A DNA stretch of 5,108 nt, from positions 1 to 5,108 of the forward strand of contig JAHFSN010000191.1 of the NCBI GenBank assembly GCA_023265735.1, written 5' to 3'. Source of the stretch: Spirochaetaceae bacterium. GTDB lineage: Bacteria; Spirochaetota; Spirochaetia; JABEVK01. Position 1 is the stretch's first letter. Every line of letters begins with the position of its first letter. Under the pieces are notes generated by a model, which made no database searches, was not told the DNA's origin, and worked only from the letters and a program-made list of their open reading frames with translations. The position numbers and the translations under genes were made by a program. Shown piece after piece: positions 1 through 4,534 of this stretch.

Positions 1-713
1 TCGACGCGGCGTCGGTGTTCCGGGCCGAGGACCGCCGCCGGGACCTGGCCCGGGTCATCGCGGGCCTGTGGACGGGGTGCGACGCCCTGCTGGTCCCCAC
101 GGCCCCCCGGGTCTACCGCATCGATGAGGTGCTGGCCGATCCCCTGGTCACCAACTCGAACCTGGGCACCTGGACGAACTTCGTGAACCTGGCCGACCTG
201 TGCGCCCTGGCGGTCCCGGCAGGAACCCGGGCCGACGGCCTGCCCTTCGGGGTGACCCTGATCGGCGGGGCCTGGGAGGACGAGGCCCTGGTGGTGCTGG
301 GCCGGGAGTGGGAGAGGAACGCAGCCGAGGTTCAGGTAGCGGTGGTGGGGGCCCACTTGTCGGGTCTGCCCCTGAACCGCCTGCTCACCACCCGGGGCGG
401 TCGCCTGGTCCGCAGCGGCCAGACGGCGCCGCACTACAAGCTGTTCGCCCTGGAAGACCAAACGCCGCCCAAGCCGGGGTTGGTGAAGGCCCCCGAGGGT
501 GGCGGGAGCATTGCCCTGGAGGTGTGGTCGCTCCCCCGGGCCCGATACGGGGAGTTCGTGGCAGAGATTCCGCCGCCGCTGGGGATAGGCACCATCGACC
601 TGGACGACGGGAGCCGGGTGCAGGGGTTCCTGTGCGAGCCGTGGGCGACTGTGGGGAAGAGGAAGATTACGAGCTTTGGGGGGTGGAAGGCTTGGATCAG
701 CTCGAAAAGGTAG
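1..713 (+). CDS. atzF: Allophanate hydrolase, C-terminal part (5' end outside window)
   Basis: Cytoplasmic enzyme that breaks allophanate down to ammonia and CO2, the last step of the urea carboxylase/allophanate route and of s-triazine (cyanuric acid) degradation. The reading frame is open from the first base, with codons beginning at base 3, so the gene starts to the left. The first ~100 residues seen match the end of an amidase-signature domain: DALLVPTAP, then NSNLGTWTNFVNLADLCALAVPAG and GLPFGVTLIG. From about base 333 comes the C-terminal domain typical of this family: VAVVGAHLSGLPLN, TAPHYKLFAL, PPKPGLV, then PLGIGTIDLDDGSRVQGFLCE and the closing FGGWKAW. In studied homologues the His of GAHLSG belongs to this second active site, which removes CO2 from the amidase product. 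The Ser-Ser-Lys triad of the amidase domain lies off the window. Domain order and C-terminal length look normal. It is very GC-rich, with no sign of damage. Urea carboxylase or transporter genes are expected upstream. Confidence 0.95.
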   Translation, partial: DAASVFRAEDRRRDLARVIAGLWTGCDALLVPTAPRVYRIDEVLADPLVTNSNLGTWTNFVNLADLCALAVPAGTRADGLPFGVTLIGGAWEDEALVVLGREWERNAAEVQVAVVGAHLSGLPLNRLLTTRGGRLVRSGQTAPHYKLFALEDQTPPKPGLVKAPEGGGSIALEVWSLPRARYGEFVAEIPPPLGIGTIDLDDGSRVQGFLCEPWATVGKRKITSFGGWKAWISSKR

Positions 714-718
714 GAGGA

Positions 719-757
719 AGACGTTCGCGCGGTGACGCGGAGGGGGCGGAGGCGCGG
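719..757. repeat. Degraded copy of the 'cgcagaggcgcagag' interspersed repeat (copy A)
   Basis: Six bases after the allophanate hydrolase stop the sequence becomes a G/A-rich run containing gtgacgcggagggggcggag and ggcgcggggg. It reads like a decayed version of the same 'gcgcagaggcgcagag' motif found at 1595-1627, 873-919 and 4070-4116. The identification rests on eye alignment only. No coding role is visible. Confidence 0.4.
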
Positions 758-759
758 GG

Positions 760-784
760 GCGGGACGTCCGGTGGACGTCCCGC
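760..784. repeat. Perfect 11-base inverted repeat (hairpin) downstream of atzF
   Basis: The arms GCGGGACGTCC (760-770) and GGACGTCCCGC (774-784) are exact reverse complements around a 3-base GGT loop. Each arm also contains the 8-base palindrome GGACGTCC, so the element is both a direct and an inverted repeat. It lies 46 bases past the atzF stop, where a transcript end could be expected. It has no T-run on either strand, so it is not a standard intrinsic terminator. It could instead block 3' exonucleases or bind a protein. Confidence 0.6.
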
Positions 785-872
785 AACGGTGGTCAGGGGG
801 CTACGGCACCCCGGTGGCCAAAGGCCAGACCGCCGTGGTTGTGGCTTTTGGCGGGGAAGAGGAAGGCCAGGA

Positions 873-919
873 AGAAGAATTGAACCGCCCGCTTCGCTTG
901 AGGACGCAGAGGAAAAGAC
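873..919 (+). repeat. Interspersed repeat copy B (inverted relative to 4070-4116)
   Basis: This segment aligns with the reverse complement of 4070-4116: gaagaa, then ACCGCCCGCTTCGCT, then agg(a)CGCAGAG followed by an A-rich tail. The longest exact shared block is 15 bases, and one single-base gap is needed. It lies between the allophanate hydrolase gene and the toxin-antitoxin pair and carries no credible ORF of its own. Confidence 0.7.
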
Positions 920-950
920 GTCCTGGTCGGATCGAGGGACGGTGTGACTC

Positions 951-1334
951 CTAGGCGTACGTCAGGAGGCCTGTGGTCTCCTTCATGAGCTGGAAGTGCT
1001 TGTCAAAGGTGAGAATCGGAAGGGCATTTTGAAGGGCATTCTGGGCGAGGATAAGGTCGGGGATTCCGACCTTGTTGATTCCCGCCTTGAGGTTCATAAC
1101 TTGCATTTCAATGATTTGCGGCCAGACGATTTTTAGTTCGAGCCTCTCGATGGCCTGGAGCATGTCGATGATGGCGTCTTCCCTCCGATGCTTCAGAGAA
1201 GGGACGAGTTCGGTGAGGATCAGCTCGTTGACACAGACCCGGTTGGCGTCGAGGAGCGGAAACAGCACCTGGGCCGGTGCCTCTCCTCGAAAGAAGGAGA
1301 TCCACACGGAGGTGTCGACGAGGACTTTGATCAT
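951..1334 (-). CDS. vapC: VapC-type PIN-domain ribonuclease toxin
   Basis: 127-residue toxin of a type II toxin-antitoxin pair; VapC proteins are Mg2+-dependent ribonucleases that commonly cut tRNA or rRNA. The whole protein is one PIN domain of normal family length. It opens with KVLVDTSVWISFFRG (Asp7), followed by the conserved Glu42 in LTELVPSL, Asp93 in GIPDLILAQNAL and Asp111 in ILTFDKHF. All four acidic metal ligands are therefore present, so it should be active. The ATG overlaps the antitoxin stop in an ATGA (1331-1334), and no Shine-Dalgarno of its own is obvious, which points to translational coupling with vapB. The RNA target cannot be read from the sequence. No hairpin plus T-run terminator follows. 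Confidence 0.94.
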   Translation of the reverse strand: MIKVLVDTSVWISFFRGEAPAQVLFPLLDANRVCVNELILTELVPSLKHRREDAIIDMLQAIERLELKIVWPQIIEMQVMNLKAGINKVGIPDLILAQNALQNALPILTFDKHFQLMKETTGLLTYA

Positions 1335-1522
1335 CGGCTTCGCAACGCGTCGAGGTCGACATCGAGGTCGACCTTTCCGAAGAAGTCCTTGAGACCCTTG
1401 GTCTTCTCGCGCTGAATGAGATTCTGCAGGGCAAGTTTAATGACGTCCGTCTTGGTTTTGGCCTGGGTCAGAGTCATGGCTTCGTCCATCAAGGCCTCGG
1501 GAAGATCGAGTGTGGTTCTCAT
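1331..1522 (-). CDS. vapB: VapB-type antitoxin, ribbon-helix-helix family
   Basis: 63-residue antitoxin that should bind and block the VapC next to it and repress the shared promoter. It begins MRTTLDLPEALMDEAMTLT, the short beta strand and first helix of a ribbon-helix-helix DNA-binding fold, continues through KTKTDVIKLALQNLIQRE (second helix), and ends in an acidic toxin-binding tail, GKVDLDVDLDALRSR. I place the start at 1522. AGGAGG lies at 1529-1534, six bases upstream. The longer reading from an ATG at 1540 would put that ribosome-binding site inside the gene and add six residues (MHRRKP) that do not look like family sequence. The stop overlaps vapC by 4 bases. The closest fit is the VapB group that begins MRTTL (often annotated as type II VapB family antitoxin); the exact subfamily was not checked. 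Confidence 0.92.
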   Translation of the reverse strand: MRTTLDLPEALMDEAMTLTQAKTKTDVIKLALQNLIQREKTKGLKDFFGKVDLDVDLDALRSR

Positions 1523-1528
1523 GGGCTT

Positions 1529-1534
1529 CCTCCT
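1529..1534 (-). promoter_or_regulatory. Shine-Dalgarno of vapB
   Basis: AGGAGG on the minus strand, six bases from the ATG at 1522. It decides the vapB start and excludes the in-frame ATG at 1540. Confidence 0.85.
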
Positions 1535-1565
1535 ATGCATAAACCATACGGCTCGGTGTATGCAT
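1535..1565. promoter_or_regulatory. Probable VapB(C) operator: inverted repeat across the promoter
   Basis: ATGCATA (1535-1541) and TATGCAT (1559-1565) form perfect 7-base arms 17 bases apart. The left copy extends to the 8-base palindrome TATGCATA (1534-1541). An inner pair, CATAC (1545-1549) and GTATG (1558-1562), adds a second dyad. One arm sits in the spacer next to -35 and the other on the start point, so binding by VapB ribbon-helix-helix dimers would occlude polymerase. Autorepression is established for the family; this particular site is inferred. Confidence 0.55.
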
Positions 1566-1571
1566 CGTCAA
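1543..1571 (-). promoter_or_regulatory. Sigma70-like promoter of vapBC
   Basis: On the minus strand, -35 TTGACG (1566-1571, 5 of 6 consensus) is separated by exactly 17 bases from -10 TATGGT (1543-1548, 4 of 6). Transcription would start near 1536, giving a leader of only about 14 bases that contains the AGGAGG. It is the best promoter match in the window. Confidence 0.65.
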
Positions 1572-1594
1572 GGTCGGAGGCGTGGCGTGAGAGG

Positions 1595-1627
1595 ACAAGA
1601 AGGTCTCGCGCAGAGGCGCCCAGAGCC
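1595..1627 (+). repeat. Interspersed repeat copy C
   Basis: The sequence aaggtctcgcgcagaggcgc followed by ccagagccc resembles the 'cgcgcagaggcgcagag' motif shared with 873-919 and 4070-4116. It fills the short gap between the toxin-antitoxin promoter and the RDD stop codon and ends 3 bases before that stop. Its identity is judged by eye. Confidence 0.5.
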
Positions 1628-1629
1628 CC

Positions 1630-2298
1630 TCACTTCAAGACGTTGGTGGCTTGGTTGTAGGCATAGAAGACCACGGCACTCGCCAGGAGCGCTGCCACGG
1701 CCATGGTCTTCTTCGGAATGTCTCCCTTTATGACCACGGTTCCTGCGACGATGTCGTGGACGGCTCGGCGCTGCCGACTGAACGCAGCGGTCACGAGCTC
1801 GGACCAAAAAATGACGTCCCCCAGAACCGTCCAAATGTCGATGAACAGATCGTGGCGTTTTCCCACAACGAATGAGTCGATCTCGGCAAAGCGGCCTTCG
1901 ACCGCAAAGACAACCATCAGCGCCAGGAGGGAGACCAGGCTCACCGCGTTGAGAGCCTCCCGCAGGAAGGCCCGCTTTGGGGTGAGGGGGGTCTGTTCGT
2001 TTTGGTGGGTCACGACCTTCATTCCCCAAAGGAACTTGCCCACGGTGGTGCCGAACCGGGAAACACAGAAGACGTTGTAGGTCACCGAGGTTAGCTGAAA
2101 GAAGGCCATGAGGAGGACCTGTTTGGCCGGCAGCGAAAAGACCATCTCGACGATGATGAACACCATGGCGGGGACGGTGAGAAGGGCCACATCGATGAAT
2201 CCCGAGGCCATTCTTCGCAGCAGGGTTCGATACGGAGACGCTTCCTGGAGGGCCTGAATCCGTTCCGCTCGTTTCTTGAGAGACTTGAATGTTTCCAC
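1630..2298 (-). CDS. RDD family integral membrane protein
   Basis: About 222 residues, in the inner membrane. In the numbering from the upstream GTG at 2304, the RDD signature is present in order: RRMASGFIDVALL (Arg31, Asp38) entering the first membrane segment (~36-56), a second segment ~62-80, then FGTTVGKFLWGMKVV (85-98) and RAFLREALN (111-119). A third segment follows at ~120-135, and the block closes with RRAVHDIVAGTVVI (179-192). An additional hydrophobic stretch at ~201-216 near the C-terminus makes a fourth possible membrane segment, where the usual RDD core has three. The N-terminus (~25 residues) is basic and helical. Two GTG starts compete: 2304 has no spaced ribosome-binding site, while 2298 has GAGG five bases upstream, so I prefer 2298. 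RDD proteins are poorly defined; a few members have been linked to Na+/H+ exchange, which cannot be claimed here. It has its own 5' gap and appears to be a single-gene unit. Confidence 0.9.
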   Translation of the reverse strand: METFKSLKKRAERIQALQEASPYRTLLRRMASGFIDVALLTVPAMVFIIVEMVFSLPAKQVLLMAFFQLTSVTYNVFCVSRFGTTVGKFLWGMKVVTHQNEQTPLTPKRAFLREALNAVSLVSLLALMVVFAVEGRFAEIDSFVVGKRHDLFIDIWTVLGDVIFWSELVTAAFSRQRRAVHDIVAGTVVIKGDIPKKTMAVAALLASAVVFYAYNQATNVLK

Positions 2299-2533
2299 GT
2301 TCACCTCAGTTGTACGGTCCTAGGGACGCGTCTGGTTGCCCTTGAATCCCTGCCATCGATTCCCGGAGTGTATCTCACGGCGCGTGGCCTTTCTATTGCT
2401 CCCCCGGAACGCCGGAAGCTGGGGATTGCCTGCTTTGGGGAGCGGAGGGCGTCGATCGGATGGTTGCGCTCAGAGGCGTATAGCCACCGACTAGAAGGCG
2501 AGACTCACGACATACGTCAGATTGAAAACTATG

Positions 2534-3388
2534 TTAGGTGCCGGTCACATCTCGCTTCAGGAATTTTTCAAGGTCCTCTAGATATCGCCGGTTGTCGATA
2601 GAGAACAGATATGCGATTGTTATCGAGTTTTCGAGTAGATCGGTCTTGTAGGTTATGGTGGATGTGAACTCTTTGGAACCTTTGTTGACCACTTTAAAGT
2701 CAAGCTTGACGTTTGAGACGTCTGGATAAGTGACTCTGTAGTCGTAAAACAGTTTTCGTCTCTCGCCGTTAAATTCAACCTCAAATCCATACTGTTCTAC
2801 AAATCGTTTCAAAACGTCCATTCCGCTAACTGCTATTTCGTGTGAAAAGAATCTCCAAGCATTGTGAACTATGATTGCGTCATTCTGACGCTGAACTATG
2901 ATCATCAATTGTGAAACGTCGTTATTTAGCGTGATGTTCTTGAGAAACAACGAATAGCTGACTTCATTCCCAATTTTGAAGTCTTCTACAATGTCAGGAC
3001 GTGATAGAGCGTCTTCAACATGCGTTTTCCTGACTCCGAACCTCGCGATACTGGTGCTGAAGTCTTCCTTGTACACTGGTCGATAGAGAGCCGTTGACAA
3101 GATTGCCTTCTGACCAATTTCTTGCCTGAGCCTGGAGTTGTCTCTACTTTGAGTTGTAAGTTGGCTTATGCTTTCAGAAAGCGCATCGAAGTACCGATGG
3201 CGTTGCTCGGTTTCGCTTAGTTTCCCGCGCAGGCCCGAAACAACTTCGGTAACAATTGACTGTTTAAGGGCCAGTAACTCCGGAGAGACTAGTTTGTTCT
3301 CGAGAGGGCTGGGAAGTTCCAGCGCAATTAGGTCGGAGAGCAACTTGAGCGACTCGTCTTTGGTTTTTGCCTTGAGTGCTTTGAACAT
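2534..3388 (-). CDS. Unknown 284-residue protein, second gene of an AT-rich pair
   Basis: I do not recognise this protein. It has no signal peptide or membrane segment, so it is likely cytoplasmic. Residues 1-100 are predicted helical and charged, with leucine-rich stretches (KLLSDLIALELPSPLENKL, then LRGKLSETEQRHRYFDALSESISQL). Residues ~108-182 change to mixed alpha/beta: FSTSIARFGVRKTHVEDALSRPD, then strands around YSLFLKNI and QLMIIVQRQNDAIIVHNAWRFF. Residues 202-265 are strand-rich (FEVEFNGERRKLFYDYRV to SITIAYLFSIDNRRY), followed by a short C-terminal helix. No nuclease, ATPase or protease motif is evident. The ATG is one base after the stop of the upstream gene, and AGAGG sits five bases before it inside that gene's end, so the two are translationally coupled. 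GC content is far lower than in flanking genes, suggesting transfer as a unit. Confidence 0.87.
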   Translation of the reverse strand: MFKALKAKTKDESLKLLSDLIALELPSPLENKLVSPELLALKQSIVTEVVSGLRGKLSETEQRHRYFDALSESISQLTTQSRDNSRLRQEIGQKAILSTALYRPVYKEDFSTSIARFGVRKTHVEDALSRPDIVEDFKIGNEVSYSLFLKNITLNNDVSQLMIIVQRQNDAIIVHNAWRFFSHEIAVSGMDVLKRFVEQYGFEVEFNGERRKLFYDYRVTYPDVSNVKLDFKVVNKGSKEFTSTITYKTDLLENSITIAYLFSIDNRRYLEDLEKFLKRDVTGT

Positions 3389-3389
3389 A

Positions 3390-3878
3390 CTATCCTCTCA
3401 TGTCGATGATGTCAAAATCACTTGAAGTTAGGTCTTTTATGATAAACTCTGGACCAAGACTCGCTCGCTGTGCCATTGGAACTGTGTGGACGCGGGCCGG
3501 GTCGATCGTGTTCGGAATCAAGTATATTATCGGTCTCCACATTTCAAAATCTGCACTGTCTACGGTGAATATAACGTCGTCACGCTGCTGAGGTGTTATC
3601 TCTCCGGCGGCGCACTTGTCGACGGCGATTTTTTTGAGCGACAACTTCTGTTCGTTGATCTTGTATGAATGCCTGTCTCGTTTGGTGACGGCGATCTGAA
3701 GGTCCTTAAATACGTCAACTGGATTAGACGATGGTGCGACTAGTGACGCAGGGGTGTGAGCTCCGGCCTGACTATTGTCAAAGGACTCACTTGCCCAAAC
3801 GTAGTGGATGTCATTGAAGTAGTTCCTCTGTAGATAGAACTTCATATAGGGAACCGTGGAGTAATAGATTCTTGCCAT
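3390..3878 (-). CDS. Unknown 162-residue protein, first gene of the AT-rich pair
   Basis: Function not recognised. It is a compact, soluble, cytoplasmic-looking protein with no signal peptide or membrane segment. It opens MARIYYSTVPYMKFYLQRNY, followed by IHYVWASESFDN (24-35), a proline-containing turn APSSNPVDVFKDL (48-60), a basic RDRHSYKINEQKLSLKKIAV helix region (67-86), GEITPQQRDDVIF (92-104), WRPIIYLIP (114-122) and a closing RASLGPEFIIKDLTSSDFDIID (138-159). The density of aromatic, Trp and Pro-rich motifs makes it look like a conserved domain rather than a chance ORF. AAGGAA at 3886-3891, seven bases before the ATG, is a good ribosome-binding site, with a second AAGGAG just upstream. 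It leads the two-gene operon; the downstream ATG is one base past its stop. No clear promoter was found. A defence or other accessory role is conceivable from the context, but nothing in the sequence proves it. Confidence 0.86.
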   Translation of the reverse strand: MARIYYSTVPYMKFYLQRNYFNDIHYVWASESFDNSQAGAHTPASLVAPSSNPVDVFKDLQIAVTKRDRHSYKINEQKLSLKKIAVDKCAAGEITPQQRDDVIFTVDSADFEMWRPIIYLIPNTIDPARVHTVPMAQRASLGPEFIIKDLTSSDFDIIDMRG

Positions 3879-4069
3879 CGTCTAGTTCCTTCTCCTTTCA
3901 ATTCTGCGCGCCGAAGGCGTCCACCTAACTATGAATTCGGCTCTTCATCCTAACACGCCACCCCATTCCAACACTGCGGGAGCGATTGCTCACGGCCCAC
4001 AGTCATCACGCTACACCCACTCCGTCCGCCTGTCCAATCCCTCCACCTCAAACCCTTCCTACCATTCTT
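3879..4069. other. Non-coding leader region upstream of the AT-rich pair
   Basis: No gene is visible here. The first ~100 bases would hold the promoter and 5' leader of the 162-residue gene on the minus strand, but no -35/-10 pair with good spacing was found. A small CGCC-gaa-GGCG hairpin lies at 3909-3919. From about 3940 the plus strand is strongly pyrimidine-biased, with C well above G, and leads into the repeat cluster that begins at 4070. Confidence 0.5.
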
Positions 4070-4116
4070 CCTTTGCGTTCTCTGCGCCTTGAGCGAAGCG
4101 GGCGGTAAATTTCTTC
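4070..4116 (-). repeat. Interspersed repeat copy D (inverted relative to 873-919)
   Basis: cctttgcgttctctgcgcct, then tgagcgaagcgggcggt and aaatttcttc. Its reverse complement aligns with 873-919 and shares the exact block ACCGCCCGCTTCGCT plus CGCAGAG. It is the best-preserved example in the window, and with 873-919 it brackets about 3.15 kb that holds vapBC, the RDD gene and the unknown pair. Confidence 0.7.
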
Positions 4117-4173
4117 ATCGGGTGCCCCAAACCGAAGGGCGCGTCGATGCCGTGCCCTTCCTCCGCCCTCTCT

Positions 4174-4265
4174 CATCCTGTGAATCCTGAAAATCCTGTC
4201 CATCCTGTCACATTTGTTCGTCTTCCTCAGATCCGGTCAATCCGGCCCATCCGGTTATCCGGTCT
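4174..4265. repeat. 9-base tandem repeats, ATCCTG block then ATCCGG block
   Basis: ATCCTG occurs at 4175, 4184, 4193 and 4202, an exact 9-base period. After a 21-base gap, ATCCGG occurs at 4231, 4240, 4249 and 4257 (periods 9, 9, 8). The two blocks are versions of one 9-base unit, roughly ATCCtGTCC/A, differing by a T-to-G change. On the plus strand the first block would read as a three-residue repeat (HPV/NPE/NPV/HPV), but no credible gene contains it. Confidence 0.85.
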
Positions 4266-4534
4266 CGTCTTCTCCGGGATTTTTCCTCTCCAACTAGCAA
4301 TTTCCCTGTCCCAGGAGCAATTTCCTCCTCCGAGGCAGGACGTTCCTTCCGGCCGAAGGAAAGTTTCCTGTCCCGGATGGAAAGTTCCTAGTCGGACAAG
4401 GAAAGTTTCCTCTCCGAGGTCCCGCGTTCTCCCTCGAAGAAGCAATTTTCCTAGGCGGACAGGGAATGTTTCCTGTTGGAGAAGCAAAGTTCCCCCTCCA
4501 ACAGGAAACGTCCTCCCTCAGAGGACCAATTTGC
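4266..4534. repeat. Degenerate ~21-base tandem array with dyad-symmetric core
   Basis: About 13 units of 19-22 bases. On the minus strand each starts with a fairly constant GGAAAnTTnCC core and continues with 8-11 more variable bases. The TTCC end of the core (plus strand) recurs at 4283, 4302, 4322, 4343, 4365, 4385, 4407, 4427 (TTCT), 4448, 4470, 4490, 4510 (GTCC) and 4531 (TTGC). The best cores are perfect dyads: AGGAAAGTTTCCT occurs twice, at 4357-4369 and 4399-4411. The variable parts fall into a few related groups, some the reverse complement of others. Unit lengths are not all multiples of three, which argues against a protein repeat even though long ORFs run through it. The array ends at the stop codon of the minus-strand gene 4534-5010, so it would be that gene's 3' untranslated region if transcription continues. 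Confidence 0.85.
4468..4509. repeat. Perfect 14-base inverted repeat inside the array
   Basis: GTTTCCTGTTGGAG (4468-4481) and CTCCAACAGGAAAC (4496-4509) are exact reverse complements around a 14-base loop. The dyad spans the variable part and flanking core of neighbouring units. On the minus strand it begins 24 bases past the stop of the gene at 4534-5010, so it could form a stable hairpin in its 3' region. No T-run follows, so a simple intrinsic terminator is unlikely. Confidence 0.75.

Noticed and set aside
200..883. Long plus-strand ORF overlapping the allophanate hydrolase
   Set aside because: Gly/Pro/Arg-rich low-complexity translation in a second frame of very GC-rich DNA; the real gene is the frame ending at 713.
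732..954. Two short plus-strand ORFs after atzF
   Set aside because: They run through the hairpin and repeat copies, have Arg/Gly-rich translations and no ribosome-binding site.
1072..1434. ORFs on both strands overlapping vapC and vapB
   Set aside because: Other-frame shadows of genes with clear PIN and ribbon-helix-helix signatures.
1523..1540. Six-residue longer start for the antitoxin (ATG at 1540)
   Set aside because: The strong AGGAGG would fall inside the coding region, and the predicted transcription start (~1536) lies downstream of that ATG.
1568..2080. ORFs overlapping the RDD gene on both strands
   Set aside because: Shadows; the RDD signature and membrane segments identify the true frame.
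2368..2601. Plus-strand 77-codon ORF in the gap before the AT-rich pair
   Set aside because: No ribosome-binding site, no recognisable domain, and it runs into the 3' end of the minus-strand gene.
3909..3919. Terminator hairpin CGCC-gaa-GGCG upstream of the 162-residue gene
   Set aside because: Only a 4-base stem with no following T-run; too weak to call.
873..4116. Insertion sequence or composite transposon
   Set aside because: No transposase or integrase is encoded, and no target-site duplication was seen next to the repeat copies.
4227..4487. 86-codon minus-strand ORF inside the array
   Set aside because: Its repetitive translation follows from the DNA repeats; it has no Shine-Dalgarno.
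4266..4534. CRISPR array
   Set aside because: Units total only 19-22 bases, the constant core is about 11 bases and degenerate, and no cas gene is present.
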